From: Vibrio tapetis subsp. tapetis
Lineage (GTDB): Bacteria > Pseudomonadota > Gammaproteobacteria > Enterobacterales > Vibrionaceae
Reading direction: 5' to 3'
Assembly: GCF_900233005.1 (NCBI RefSeq)
Contig: NZ_LT960611.1
Span: 3,534,001-3,598,000, forward strand
Length of the DNA stretch: 64,000 bases
Shown in pieces: positions 46,634 through 56,043 of the stretch (position 1 is the first letter of the stretch; each line of letters begins with the position of its first letter). The notes below the pieces were generated by a model. That model had not been told where the DNA came from, ran no database searches, and saw nothing but the letters and a program-made list of their open reading frames with translations. The position numbers were made by a program, and so were the translations under genes.

Positions 46634-46820
46634 TGTGGATAAGTCTGTGGGGTAATTATTATTAACAGAGGGTAGAACCGCCTATAACGGGGCATTGCGC
46701 CCAAGTGACGCGTGGGGATACTTTTTGGTTTACACACAGATAAACAAAGATCATTACTACATGTAGTGGATCTAAGATCCTAAACCTACTTTATCAACGC
46801 AATCCACAGTGTTATCCACA
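46634..46820. promoter_or_regulatory. Intergenic cluster with two consensus DnaA boxes and palindromes
   Basis: The 326 bp between the rpoH terminator and glpE contain TGTGGATAA (46634-46642) and TTATCCACA (46812-46820), both perfect 9-mer DnaA boxes in opposite orientation, plus weaker TTATCAACG just upstream of the second. Between them lie the 12-bp palindrome ACTACATGTAGT (46756-46767) and GGATCT-A-AGATCC (46768-46780) with two GATC sites. It could titrate DnaA or regulate glpE/rpoH. It is not the usual oriC neighbourhood (no mnmG/mioC) and lacks a clear AT-rich unwinding region. Confidence 0.5.
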
Positions 46821-46929
46821 AATGCCTAACTTTTGCACAGCCTTATTCAGGGGTAACTTAGGCATTCACGTTCAGCCTCTGGATACGTTACAATGGCCGT
46901 CACTTATATGAATGAAATTAGGGATAAAG

Positions 46930-47242
46930 ATGGAAACTTTTCAGCACATTGATGTAACAGCGGCATACAAGCTAATGAGCGAAAAAAATGCTGTATTGGT
47001 GGATATTCGAGATCATCAATCTTTCACGTTATCTCATCCTGAAAATGCCTTTCAATTGACTAATGAATCTATGGCGACGTTCATGGCACAGCATGACTTT
47101 GAGCAGCCTGTATTAGTGCTGTGTTATCGCGGGATCAGTAGTCAAGGACTTAATTAATCAAGGTTATGATGAGGTCTACAGTGTCGATGGTGGCTTTGAT
47201 GCGTGGCAAAAGCTAGAACTTCCGATGGTGACCCTAGCTTAG
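46930..47242 (+). pseudogene. glpE: GlpE rhodanese, frameshifted near the active-site loop
   Basis: Single-domain thiosulfate sulfurtransferase. The frame from ATG 46930 runs to CYRGISSQG, including the catalytic cysteine, then stops at 47157. The missing end ([31 protein letters not shown], stop 47242) is present in the +1 frame from 47147. Compared with the family pattern (SSQGAAQYL...), about four residues are lost, consistent with a ~11-nt deletion directly after the active-site loop. A 75-residue truncated protein is likely inactive. Followed 8 bp later by glpG. Confidence 0.85.
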
Positions 47243-47250
47243 GAGGCAGT

Positions 47251-48096
47251 ATGATTCGACTGATTGCGATGAATAATCCAAGAGTTGCTCAAGCTTTTAT
47301 TGATTATATGGCATCTAGGCAGATAGAAATCGATATGATGCCTGAAGGTGAGGGTAATTTTGGGCTTTGGCTCAAAGACAGCCAATACCAAGTCGAAGTT
47401 GAATCTGAACTGACTCTGTTTTTGGACAACCCAACCGCCAGTAAATACCAAGCGGCGTCATGGGATATGGCAGAAAGTCGAACCCGCCAGTTTAATTACC
47501 CAATGCCGAGCTTTTTGGCGATGATAAAAAACAAAGCAGGGCCCGTCACTATATTGGTGATGCTGCTGTCTATTGTGGTTTATGGTCTACTGCAGTTTAG
47601 CAGCGCTCAATCGATATTGAATTTATTGCATTTTCCGGCTTACGAAGGCCAGAAATTTGAACTTTGGCGCTGGGTCTCTCATGCGATATTGCATTTTTCA
47701 GTAACCCATATCGTATTTAATTTACTGTGGTGGTGGCAGTTTGGTGGAGACATCGAGCAGCGCATCGGCAGCGGAAAGTTGGTACAAATATTTATGGTGT
47801 CAGCGGCGCTTTCTGGTGCGGGGCAGTTCTGGGTTGAAGGTGCTAACTTTGGCGGCTTATCCGGTGTTGTTTATGCATTGATGGGCTATTTGTGGATGTT
47901 GACTATTAAGGCTCCTCAAAAAGGTTTGCTCATTCAAAAACCGATCATTGGGTTTATGCTGGTTTGGTTAGTGTTGGGGTATGTACAACCTTTCATGGCG
48001 ATTGCTAATACCGCTCACCTTGTTGGTTTGTTGTCGGGAGTAGGGCTTGGGTTGTTTGATGCTCAGCGTTTTAACTCTCAGAGTACGCACTCATAG
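47251..48096 (+). CDS. glpG: Rhomboid intramembrane serine protease GlpG
   Basis: 281 residues from ATG 47251, with AGGAGG 4 nt upstream. Small N-terminal cytoplasmic domain (about 1-75), then six membrane helices. The catalytic serine is in GGLSGVVYAL, the catalytic histidine in NTAHLVGLLSG, and the HFSVTHIVFNLLWWW segment is typical. It keeps its place after glpE although glpE is broken. Confidence 0.94.
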   Translation: MIRLIAMNNPRVAQAFIDYMASRQIEIDMMPEGEGNFGLWLKDSQYQVEVESELTLFLDNPTASKYQAASWDMAESRTRQFNYPMPSFLAMIKNKAGPVTILVMLLSIVVYGLLQFSSAQSILNLLHFPAYEGQKFELWRWVSHAILHFSVTHIVFNLLWWWQFGGDIEQRIGSGKLVQIFMVSAALSGAGQFWVEGANFGGLSGVVYALMGYLWMLTIKAPQKGLLIQKPIIGFMLVWLVLGYVQPFMAIANTAHLVGLLSGVGLGLFDAQRFNSQSTHS

Positions 48097-48130
48097 TGTA
48101 AAAGCTAAATACCAAAATATAATCATTAAA

Positions 48131-48155
48131 AAAGACGACATGAAGTCGTCTTTTT
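48131..48155. terminator. Bidirectional terminator after glpG
   Basis: AAAGACGAC / GTCGTCTTT, 9-bp stem with loop ATGAA, A's before and T5 after. It serves glpG and the convergent fliL-like gene. Confidence 0.9.
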
Positions 48156-48188
48156 GCTAACTGAAGTCCGTTTGAATGTAGTACCCAG

Positions 48189-48599
48189 CTATTGGTATAA
48201 ATACTTGGTAAACAACAAATCGGCAATGAGCGTTTTTCCTGTTTCCGCCAACAAAATTTCATTTAGCTGGTCGATCATTTTCTTTCTAAGCTCTTCGCGG
48301 CCAGAAAGAGACTTAACGACGTCTTCAGTTTGTCTACCTAACATATCCACAACCGCATCACGAATAAGTGGGTTGTGTTGTTCTAGTAACGGAACAAATG
48401 TTGTGTCGTTAACCATTATATCAATGCGAACTTGCAAGTAACCCAGCTTTTTTCCGCTGGTATGAAAGTTAGTCGTGAGATCCGGTTGCAATGTGTAGTA
48501 GGCGAATTTAGGCCCAGCGGCTTCTTCTTCCGCCATACTTGGAAAAGAAATTAAGGCGATAAAAACCAGTAAAATTTTTGCGAGCAATTGTCGATGCAT
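48189..48599 (-). CDS. FliL-like exported protein
   Basis: 136 residues from ATG 48599 (MHRQLLAKILLVFIALISFPSMA, a signal peptide or anchor). The rest matches the FliL domain: YYTLQPDLTTNF, GYLQVRIDIMV, HNPLIRDAVVDMLGRQ and REELRKKMIDQLNEILLAETG. FliL supports stator function in the flagellar motor. This copy is outside a flagellar operon and is a shorter paralogue type common in Vibrio. Confidence 0.82.
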   Translation of the reverse strand: MHRQLLAKILLVFIALISFPSMAEEEAAGPKFAYYTLQPDLTTNFHTSGKKLGYLQVRIDIMVNDTTFVPLLEQHNPLIRDAVVDMLGRQTEDVVKSLSGREELRKKMIDQLNEILLAETGKTLIADLLFTKYLYQ

Positions 48600-48743
48600 A
48601 ATTGTGTCTTTTGTTTGTGCCAATGACGACATTCGAATAGGATTTGTCTGTTACAATAGTGAGTCAACAGTGACGAAATTGAAAGAAAATTCTCTTAAAT
48701 AGTACGTTATTGTAAACCAGATCGTGATGAATAGAATATTGGT

Positions 48744-49289
48744 ATGGATGAGTTGAAATCGTTGTACTTTACCGCGCTCAAGAAAGTGAAATGGCAGCAG
48801 CCCGAAACATTTTCGTTTGAAGATGAAAAATCACGTTTGTGGTTATTAGAGGAAGGCTCGCTTTCTCGCCTTTTGGCAAAAGAATGCAGCAAATTGAGTG
48901 TGAACCTGCTGAAAAATGAAACCATCAACCACGCTCAAGTATCTGAGCACGAAAGAGGTTGTTTGGTTCAGGAAGATTATTTGCTTCGAGAAGTTATTTT
49001 ATCAGGGGATGAACATGAGTGGGTACTTGGCCGAACACTCATTCCGCTGTCTTCGTTGGAGGGTCAGCAACATGATTTGACTCGCCAAGGTGATATTCCA
49101 TTAGGTCTAACAGTGTTTAATGCCGAGTATGTTAAGCGAGATGAGCTGGAAGTAGGCTGGGCTGAAGTACCAGAAGGCCGATTGTTAGCTCGGCGCTCAC
49201 GATTATGGATGAACCATAAACCCATGTTAGTGGCAGAGTTATTTTTGCCAAATTCTCCTATGTATTCTTGTTCGGTGGTAATGAAATGA
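48744..49289 (+). CDS. ubiC: Chorismate lyase
   Basis: 181 residues; converts chorismate to 4-hydroxybenzoate, first step of ubiquinone synthesis. Conserved blocks: [23 protein letters not shown] and [20 protein letters not shown]. The stop overlaps the ubiA start as ATGA, so the two are coupled. Confidence 0.92.
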   Translation: MDELKSLYFTALKKVKWQQPETFSFEDEKSRLWLLEEGSLSRLLAKECSKLSVNLLKNETINHAQVSEHERGCLVQEDYLLREVILSGDEHEWVLGRTLIPLSSLEGQQHDLTRQGDIPLGLTVFNAEYVKRDELEVGWAEVPEGRLLARRSRLWMNHKPMLVAELFLPNSPMYSCSVVMK

Positions 49290-50143
49290 CAATGGCGAAG
49301 GCGCGTGCATACCTTCAGTTAATGAGACTTGATAGGCCAATTGGTACTTTATTATTAATGTGGCCAACGTTATGGGCGTTACTGCTGTCGGCTGGTGGTA
49401 TCCCAAAGATTGATGTCTTAGTCGTGTTTGTTGCTGGTGTTTTTTTAATGCGCTCGGCAGGTTGCGTTATCAATGATTACGCCGATCGTAATTTTGATGG
49501 TCATGTTGAACGTACTAAAGCACGTCCGTTGCCTTCTGGTTTGGTTTCAAGTAAAGAAGCGTTGATCTTATTTTTGGTTCTTGCGCTGCTCTCTTTTGTC
49601 TTGGTGTTGAGCATGAACACGCTCACTATTCAGTTGTCATTTGCGGGTATAGTGTTAGCGTTTATCTACCCATTTATGAAACGCTTTACTCATTTACCTC
49701 AGTTATTCCTAGGCCTTGCGTTTAGTTGGGCGATCCCGATGGCGTGGGCGGCACAATCAAATGAGTTGCCGCCACAAGTGTGGTTAGTCTTTCTGATTAA
49801 TGCGTTATGGACGATCGCTTACGATACTCAATATGCCATGGTGGATAGAGACGATGACCTGAATATTGGCATAAAGTCGACCGCGATTTTATTTGGTCGT
49901 TCGGACAAGCTCATTATAGGTCTTTTGCAACTAGCGGTGATTGCTTTATTGATCGTGCTGGGAGGTTGGTTGTCACTGGGTAGTGGGTTTTATTGGGGAG
50001 TACTCGTTGCTGCCGCTCTTTTTGTTTATCAACAACATCAAATTCGTAGTCGAGAGCGCCAACCGTGTTTTCATGCATTCCTTAATAATAACCACGTAGG
50101 CATGGCGATTACGCTAGGGATTTTAGTGAGCTTCTGGTGGTGA
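49286..50143 (+). CDS. ubiA: 4-hydroxybenzoate octaprenyltransferase
   Basis: 285 residues from ATG 49286; a frame opening 18 bp earlier is an artefact inside ubiC. About eight membrane helices and both prenyl-diphosphate/Mg motifs: NDYADRNFD (first DxxxD) and [13 protein letters not shown]. It attaches the polyprenyl tail to the UbiC product in the inner membrane. Confidence 0.95.
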   Translation: MTMAKARAYLQLMRLDRPIGTLLLMWPTLWALLLSAGGIPKIDVLVVFVAGVFLMRSAGCVINDYADRNFDGHVERTKARPLPSGLVSSKEALILFLVLALLSFVLVLSMNTLTIQLSFAGIVLAFIYPFMKRFTHLPQLFLGLAFSWAIPMAWAAQSNELPPQVWLVFLINALWTIAYDTQYAMVDRDDDLNIGIKSTAILFGRSDKLIIGLLQLAVIALLIVLGGWLSLGSGFYWGVLVAAALFVYQQHQIRSRERQPCFHAFLNNNHVGMAITLGILVSFWW

Positions 50144-50177
50144 TATCTCTCTAACTCAATATCCGTTTACTATGTAT

Positions 50178-50214
50178 AAAAAAAGCGACCTCATGTATGA
50201 AGGTCGCTTTTTTT
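50178..50214. terminator. Bidirectional terminator between ubiA and plsB
   Basis: A 10-bp stem, AAAGCGACCT / AGGTCGCTTT, with a 9-nt loop, A's upstream and T's downstream; the two genes converge on it. Confidence 0.9.
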
Positions 50215-50261
50215 GAGAGCCAAGTTTAGTTGTCGGCTTGAGAAGCTATCTCAATCAACAC

Positions 50262-52691
50262 TTACTTCTCATTATCCAAGTGAATGCTCTCTTGAATCGT
50301 TAATTTCACTTCAGTTGAAACCAATGCAGAAAGCATATCGGCCAGTTGCTGAGATTTTGCTAAATCGCAGCCACCATCTTGATTAACATAGCCCTCTTGC
50401 TTAAGTGTGCTAAATAGCGCAGAGAAGACTCCTTTGTCGAAGAACTCCGGCGCATTCACCCCATGCAATTGACCTAAACGCTGGGCGACAAGTTGGCTCT
50501 TGAGTTCCAAATCCGCTTTGCCTAGATCGGGTTCCGCCACTAACTGGCAAACAGCAATAGAATAGCGCTGCAGCGTTTCCAATATCGTGCGAGAAAGCAA
50601 CATTAATGATTGGATGTGTGCTTGATTTAGGCTTATGTTTTGCTCGGCTTTAGTCACTAAGCCCTGTGCTGATAGCTCATCAATCGTTTTGCTGACGACA
50701 TCATTGATGTCTTGCAGTTCATAACGTAAGAAGAGCTCTTTTTTCAAGAACGGATAAAGCGTGGTCACCGCGCGCTGAATTTCAGTAATCGTCAGAGTCT
50801 GATGTTGAATGACCATCTGAGCAATCAAAGAAGGGATAGCGAATAAGTGAATGATGTTATTTCTATAGTAAGTCATCAATATTGATTGCTGACGATCAAG
50901 AGAAATAATGTCACCCATGCTATCGGCTTCTATAACAAACTTATCGAGTGACTCTGCATGCTCTACTAGTTCAGATGCCGTTTTGTCTGGCAATGTTGAC
51001 GTCTGTGAATAAGGAACATTCTTCAGTAGTGACATGTAGCATTCGATCTGAGCGACCAAAGTATCTCGTGATAATGCTCGTTGGCGCGATGCCAAGAGAG
51101 CTGTGGCACAAAGCGTAAGAGCATTGGCTGCCGCCGCATCATTAATGTGCGTCATCATCTTGTCTGCAAGTGAAGTCACCACCGGATTCATCCATTGTGG
51201 TTTTTGTGTTTCTACAGAATCAATGTCGTTAGTCCAATTAGGCGCATGTTCATTCAAGTACTGGTTTAACTGAATGGGCGCACCAAAGTTGACATAACCT
51301 TGGCCAAAATTGCGTAACTTACGAATGGTGCGAATGACCAAACTCGCGTTTTCTTTTTCTTTGCGCTTGCCACGTAACTCTTTAGCGTAAGTCGAGACCT
51401 CCATTACGTGTTCGTAACCGATGTAGACCGGAACTAAGGTAACAGGGCGGTTCAAACCACGTAGCATCGCTTGAATGGTCATCGCCAGCATCCCGGTTTT
51501 AGCCTGCAATAATCGGCCTGTACGAGAGCGACCCCCTTCACTAAAGTATTCAACCGAGTAGCCTTTCGCGAACAACTCAGCCAGATATTCACGGAAGATA
51601 GTGGAATAAAGTTTATTGCCTTTGAAGCTACGACGAATAAAGAACGCACCGCCACGACGGAATATTGGGCCAGCAGGGAAAAAGTTTAAATTTATGCCTG
51701 CTGCAATGTGTGGTGGCACCATGCCTTCACGATAAAGGACGTAAGACAGCAGTAAGTAATCCATATGGCTGCGGTGACAAGGTACATAAACAATTTCATG
51801 ACCATCTTGTGCAAGTTTACGCACAGTAGAGGCATTACTGATATTCAGGCCTTGATAAATGCGATTCCAAAGCCAACCAAGAATGCGTTCACCATTTTTG
51901 ACCAATGAGTAAGAGAAGTTCGCCGCCACTTCATCCATGATGGATTGCGCCTCTTTCTGCGCTTTCTCTATGCTGATGTCTTTGCTTTTCGCTTCTTCTT
52001 CAATGGCTTTTTTGATGGCTTCTGATTTCAACAGGCGGTCAAATAAAACCTGGCGATTGGGTAAGCTAGGGCCTGATGCTGCAATTTTCTGACGAGAGAA
52101 GTGAATTCGAGCAACACGAGTCAGCTTATGAGCAATGCCTTTATCAACCCCATGATTATCGGCCATGTAACGCAAAGAGACGACAGGGCTAAAACGAACC
52201 AAACAGTCACGACCGGCAAAGGCGATAGCGGCCATTTTTTGTAAGCCGTTCATTGCTTCAAGATAAGGCTTCTGTTTTTCTTCTTTTCCAGGTTTTCTTC
52301 CCCACATCACAGTAATAGGCAACACTTGAATATCTAAGTCATTGTCTTGTCCGTGAAGTTGCAATAAGTCTGAAAATAGTTCGATAGACTCGTGTGGTGC
52401 ATCACTGTCACTTTGCAGTAATGTTGGGCGGGAAGTAATAAATACAAACCGTCCAAACGCTTTGCCGTTTATCTCAAGCGGAGATAGCGGGTCAGGTAAT
52501 CCAAACTCCGATGCGTATTTTTGCAATGTGACTAAATCCACATTAGAGCGGAAAGGCAATGCATATACGATAGGCTTGGTAATATCGATGCCTAGGTCGG
52601 TAACCGGATTCGAAGGGATCGTGGTGCCTTTTACCAAAACGGCCAACGGCAGTTTCAGTAGTGAGCGGGAAAAAGTGTCTCCAGAAGACAT
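50262..52691 (-). CDS. plsB: Glycerol-3-phosphate acyltransferase PlsB
   Basis: 809 residues, the usual length. Acylates sn-1 of glycerol-3-phosphate in phospholipid synthesis. The acyltransferase blocks are present: HRSHMDYLL (the HX4D box), [29 protein letters not shown] and VPVYIGYE. Divergent from lexA with ~290 bp between, the arrangement in many gamma-proteobacteria. Confidence 0.96.
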   Translation of the reverse strand: MSSGDTFSRSLLKLPLAVLVKGTTIPSNPVTDLGIDITKPIVYALPFRSNVDLVTLQKYASEFGLPDPLSPLEINGKAFGRFVFITSRPTLLQSDSDAPHESIELFSDLLQLHGQDNDLDIQVLPITVMWGRKPGKEEKQKPYLEAMNGLQKMAAIAFAGRDCLVRFSPVVSLRYMADNHGVDKGIAHKLTRVARIHFSRQKIAASGPSLPNRQVLFDRLLKSEAIKKAIEEEAKSKDISIEKAQKEAQSIMDEVAANFSYSLVKNGERILGWLWNRIYQGLNISNASTVRKLAQDGHEIVYVPCHRSHMDYLLLSYVLYREGMVPPHIAAGINLNFFPAGPIFRRGGAFFIRRSFKGNKLYSTIFREYLAELFAKGYSVEYFSEGGRSRTGRLLQAKTGMLAMTIQAMLRGLNRPVTLVPVYIGYEHVMEVSTYAKELRGKRKEKENASLVIRTIRKLRNFGQGYVNFGAPIQLNQYLNEHAPNWTNDIDSVETQKPQWMNPVVTSLADKMMTHINDAAAANALTLCATALLASRQRALSRDTLVAQIECYMSLLKNVPYSQTSTLPDKTASELVEHAESLDKFVIEADSMGDIISLDRQQSILMTYYRNNIIHLFAIPSLIAQMVIQHQTLTITEIQRAVTTLYPFLKKELFLRYELQDINDVVSKTIDELSAQGLVTKAEQNISLNQAHIQSLMLLSRTILETLQRYSIAVCQLVAEPDLGKADLELKSQLVAQRLGQLHGVNAPEFFDKGVFSALFSTLKQEGYVNQDGGCDLAKSQQLADMLSALVSTEVKLTIQESIHLDNEK

Positions 52692-52984
52692 AACAATAAC
52701 TGCCTCAGCGGTGTGTAAATTTTGCTTTAACGTTTCAAACGCTATTGCATCACTAGATTTTGCGCTGCAAGGATATCAGAAACTGGTCTAACCTTTTATC
52801 AATAATGCGCAAAAACTGATCTGTTTGTTGTGACGATAAAGGCCGACTCATTAAGAATAGGAGCAAAGCGTGACTTAGGCGGCTCTATGAATTCAAAATG
52901 CGTTAAAAAATAAACAATTGTGTTTGATCTATTGCTGTTACTGGATATACTCACAGTTAACTGTATAAACAGACAGGTGACCTA
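52692..52984. other. plsB-lexA divergent promoter region
   Basis: 293 bp without a gene. The right end contains the two SOS boxes of lexA described separately. No clear plsB operator was recognised in the left half. Confidence 0.5.
52941..52976 (+). promoter_or_regulatory. Two LexA (SOS) boxes upstream of lexA
   Basis: CTGGATATACTCACAG (52941-52956) and CTGTATAAACAGACAG (52961-52976), both fitting CTG-N10-CAG and spaced like the paired E. coli lexA operators. They predict autoregulation of lexA. Confidence 0.9.
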
Positions 52985-53599
52985 ATGAAGCCTTTAACGG
53001 CGCGACAACAACAAGTCTTCGAGCTTATTAAAGATAAGATCGAAGTATCAGGAATGCCTCCAACGCGAGCAGAAATCGCGAAAGAGTTAGGTTTTCGCTC
53101 CGCTAATGCGGCAGAAGAGCACCTAAAAGCACTGGCTCGTAAGGAAGTGATTGAAATTATTCCTGGCGCTTCTCGTGGTATTCGAATTCTGCTAGAAGAT
53201 CAATCCGAAAGCGGCTTGCCATTAATTGGCCAAGTGGCAGCGGGTGAACCTATTTTGGCGCAAGAGCACGTAGAGACTCACTATCAAGTAGATCCATCGA
53301 TGTTTAAGCCTCAAGCCGACTTTTTACTACGAGTTAATGGCATGAGTATGAAAGACATCGGTATTATGGACGGCGATTTACTTGCAGTACACAAGACTGA
53401 AGACGTGCGCGATGGCCAAGTTGTCGTTGCTCGTGTTGACGATGACGTAACGGTAAAACGTCTAGAGCGTAAAGGTGCGACGGTTCTATTGCATGCTGAA
53501 AACGAAGAGTTCGAACCGATTAAAGTTGATTTAACGTCTCAACACCTTGCTATTGAAGGCATCGCTGTTGGGATCATTCGCAGCGGCGATTGGATGTAA
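52985..53599 (+). CDS. lexA: SOS repressor LexA
   Basis: 204 residues. Winged-helix DNA-binding domain (1-70, [27 protein letters not shown]). Self-cleavage site A86-G87 (QVAAGEP), catalytic S121 (NGMSM) and K158 (VTVKRL). Cleaved under RecA-ssDNA stress. Its two operators lie upstream, and dinF is downstream but separated here by an additional methyltransferase gene. Confidence 0.98.
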   Translation: MKPLTARQQQVFELIKDKIEVSGMPPTRAEIAKELGFRSANAAEEHLKALARKEVIEIIPGASRGIRILLEDQSESGLPLIGQVAAGEPILAQEHVETHYQVDPSMFKPQADFLLRVNGMSMKDIGIMDGDLLAVHKTEDVRDGQVVVARVDDDVTVKRLERKGATVLLHAENEEFEPIKVDLTSQHLAIEGIAVGIIRSGDWM

Positions 53600-53649
53600 C
53601 CTGGTTTAAGAAAATAAATCAGGACAAGAGTAAATCGTTTCTTGCAAAG

Positions 53650-53668
53650 TTAAATGATAGTCATTATC
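53650..53668. promoter_or_regulatory. Fur-box-like site upstream of the methyltransferase
   Basis: TTAAATGATAGTCATTATC matches 15 of 19 bases of the Fur consensus (GATAATGATAATCATTATC) and lies 30 bp before the gene start. It suggests iron control of a gene sitting between lexA and dinF. Confidence 0.65.
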
Positions 53669-53697
53669 ATCTTTATAGTATTATAGGGAAGATGATA

Positions 53698-54507
53698 ATG
53701 ACACAATTGAAATCCCCTCCTAAAGCGCAGTACCAGATCCCCAAACATCTATTACAACCTATGTGGCTTAGAAGCCGAGAAAGCATGGTTGATGGTGGCT
53801 TGGTGTTTGATCCTATTGCTGCCAATGCTTGTCGTCGTTGTCATCTCGCCCCAGACTGTTTGGCCGGAGACATCGATCAACAGCAACTTCTTCATGCTTC
53901 TCTTACTCAACTATGCGACGATGCCGTCCGCAATTTTCTTCACCGCCACCCCGATGCATGGGTTCTCAATGTTGGCGCTGGATTGGATACCCGATTCTAC
54001 CGATTAGACAATGGCCGCTGTCATTGGTTGGAGTTGGACATCAGTGAAAACCTACTGTGGCGGCAAAGGCTGTTTCATCCAAGTGAACGTTACCAACTTC
54101 GTTGTGGCAGTGTGACTCAGACCGAGTGGCTTGATGAGCTAGCCATTCCTGAAGATGCACCTGTCTTGATTGTGTCGGATCACGCATTGCTCAATTGCAG
54201 TGAATCCGAAATTGGTAAATTTATGTGCATGCTTGCAAGGCGCTTTATTCATGCTCAAAGCTGTTTTGTTGTCGCCGGAGATAAAACGCAATCTTGGTTG
54301 GGTAAAAAGTTGGGGACAACGGAATATCAGTACGGCTTTGCCAATCCCGCCGAGCGTTTTGGCAAATGGTTACCCTGGTCTCAATGGATAAAAGTACAAT
54401 CGCCAGTAGAAGGGCATTGTATGCGCTGGAAGATGTGGCAAAGATGGCTTGCTAAAATGCCAACCAGTCACAGTTATACGCCTCTTGTTTTGCAAATGCG
54501 TTGGTGA
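53698..54507 (+). CDS. SAM-dependent methyltransferase, LCMT/PPM1-like
   Basis: 269 residues from ATG 53698, which has AGGGAA 7 nt before; ATG 53692 is too close to that site. SAM motif VLNVGAGLDTRFYRLD matches the leucine carboxyl methyltransferase/PPM family, followed by WLELDISENLLWRQRLF. An N-terminal cysteine pair (ACRRCHLAPDCLAGD) is an odd addition. The substrate is unknown; bacterial relatives occur in polyketide or siderophore-like clusters. A Fur-type box precedes it. Confidence 0.75.
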   Translation: MTQLKSPPKAQYQIPKHLLQPMWLRSRESMVDGGLVFDPIAANACRRCHLAPDCLAGDIDQQQLLHASLTQLCDDAVRNFLHRHPDAWVLNVGAGLDTRFYRLDNGRCHWLELDISENLLWRQRLFHPSERYQLRCGSVTQTEWLDELAIPEDAPVLIVSDHALLNCSESEIGKFMCMLARRFIHAQSCFVVAGDKTQSWLGKKLGTTEYQYGFANPAERFGKWLPWSQWIKVQSPVEGHCMRWKMWQRWLAKMPTSHSYTPLVLQMRW

Positions 54508-54548
54508 CCGCACCTAACATAGGGTGATTGCAACTGACATAGATAGTG

Positions 54549-54581
54549 GTTAACCTCATCAGATCTACTGATGAGGTTAAC
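54549..54581 (+). promoter_or_regulatory. Perfect 14-bp hairpin covering the dinF ribosome site
   Basis: GTTAACCTCATCAG (54549-54562), loop ATCTA, CTGATGAGGTTAAC (54568-54581). The 3' arm contains GAGG, the only ribosome-site-like sequence before GTG 54582, and ends at the base before it. In RNA this would hide the ribosome site. No T tract follows, so it is not a simple terminator. Confidence 0.65.
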
Positions 54582-55925
54582 GTGAACAAATCCCTTTTAT
54601 CATCCCTTTCGAATCTGTCGCTTCATAAGCAAGTACTCTTACTTGCTATTCCTATGGTGCTATCTAACATTACCGTGCCCTTGTTGGGTTTGGTGGATGC
54701 CGCGGTGATTGGCCATTTAGAGCATTCTTGGTATTTAGGTGGTGTCGCACTCGGTGGCACTATGGTCAGTGTGACATTCTGGTTGCTTGGCTTTTTACGT
54801 ATGGCGACAACAGGGCTTACCGCGCAAGCTTACGGGGCAAAAAGCAAAGAAAAACTTGCACAGGTGGGTATGCAAGGCATGCTGATGGCAATGATCTTTG
54901 CGTTGATATTTCTAATATTTCACCAACCGATCGCTCACGGAATCTTTGCGTTAAGTGATGCCAGTGAGCAGGTAAAGACATATGGATTGCAATATTTCAG
55001 CATAAGGGCTTGGAGTGCCCCAGCGGCGCTAGGTAATTTTGTCATTCTAGGCTGGTTACTCGGGACTCAAAATGCCAAAGGTCCAATGTGGATTGTTATC
55101 ATTTCCAACCTAGTGAATATCCTACTTGATGTTGTTTTTGTACTTGGTTTTGATTGGAAGGTGGAAGGGGCTGCGTTAGCGTCAGTTATTGCAGATTATT
55201 CGGCGCTGTCTCTTGGTTTGTTCTTTGTATGGCGTACATGGCGACGATTAGAGCTGCCTTCTCCGCTACAGCATCGTTCAGGGGTAACTCAAGGTTTAGC
55301 GAGATTCGTAAAACTGAATCGGGATATCTTTTTACGTTCACTATGCTTACAAGCCGCCTTTAGCTTCATGACCTTCCAAGGCGCGAGCTTTGGTGACGAT
55401 ACCGTTGCGGCTAATGCGGTGTTGATGAGTTTCTTGATGATCATTTCGTATGGCATGGACGGATTCGCCTATGCGATGGAAGCCATGGTGGGTAAAGCCA
55501 TTGGTGCAAAGAATCGCGAAGCGTTGTCAGAAACACTGATAGGAACAACCTTTTGGAGCTTAGTGATCACTATGATCCTAACGCTCATTTTCTGGCTGTT
55601 TGGCCACAACTTGATCGCGTTGATCACCAGTATCGATATTGTCCAACATGAAGCTGCCCGTTATTTACCTTGGTTAATCGCAATGCCGTTAGTGTCTATG
55701 TGGTGTTTTTTACTTGATGGTATTTTTATTGGTGCAACGAAAGGACGAGAAATGAGAAACAGCATGTTTGTGGCGTCTGGTGCGTTCTTTGTGGCTTTCT
55801 TTGCATTTGAGCATATGGGCAATCACGCGTTATGGATAGCCATGCTCAGTTTTATGGCCATGCGTGGCATTGGTTTAGGCGTGTTGTTCTTCCATCAATG
55901 GCGAGCCAATACGTTTCTCGTGTAA
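54582..55925 (+). CDS. dinF: MATE-family efflux protein DinF
   Basis: 447 residues from GTG 54582 (MNKSLLSSLSNLSLHKQVLLLAIPMVLSNIT); GTG 54546 would place the hairpin inside the coding region. Twelve membrane helices, with GLVDAAVIGHLEHSWYLGGVALG near the start. Na+- or H+-coupled drug/organic cation export; E. coli dinF is also downstream of lexA and SOS-linked. Here a methyltransferase intervenes, so SOS co-transcription is uncertain. A strong terminator follows. Confidence 0.88.
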   Translation: MNKSLLSSLSNLSLHKQVLLLAIPMVLSNITVPLLGLVDAAVIGHLEHSWYLGGVALGGTMVSVTFWLLGFLRMATTGLTAQAYGAKSKEKLAQVGMQGMLMAMIFALIFLIFHQPIAHGIFALSDASEQVKTYGLQYFSIRAWSAPAALGNFVILGWLLGTQNAKGPMWIVIISNLVNILLDVVFVLGFDWKVEGAALASVIADYSALSLGLFFVWRTWRRLELPSPLQHRSGVTQGLARFVKLNRDIFLRSLCLQAAFSFMTFQGASFGDDTVAANAVLMSFLMIISYGMDGFAYAMEAMVGKAIGAKNREALSETLIGTTFWSLVITMILTLIFWLFGHNLIALITSIDIVQHEAARYLPWLIAMPLVSMWCFLLDGIFIGATKGREMRNSMFVASGAFFVAFFAFEHMGNHALWIAMLSFMAMRGIGLGVLFFHQWRANTFLV

Positions 55926-55985
55926 GTATGTTAACAAGCGTGAAACTGTATTTTCGTGCTGGTGAGTGTTAAATGGCTACAAACC

Positions 55986-56020
55986 AAAGGAGTACCGATA
56001 GCGATCGGTACTCCTTTTTT
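55986..56020. terminator. Bidirectional terminator between dinF and sthA
   Basis: A 14-bp stem, AAAGGAGTACCGAT / ATCGGTACTCCTTT, with a 4-nt loop, followed by T's. dinF and sthA converge here. Confidence 0.92.
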
Positions 56021-56043
56021 AGTTCGTTTCAGTGTTCAGTTCG

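Noticed and set aside
46604..46929. A replication origin (oriC)
   Set aside because: Two good DnaA boxes are present, but the neighbours are rpoH and glpE rather than mnmG/mioC, GATC sites are few and no clear AT-rich unwinding repeats were seen.
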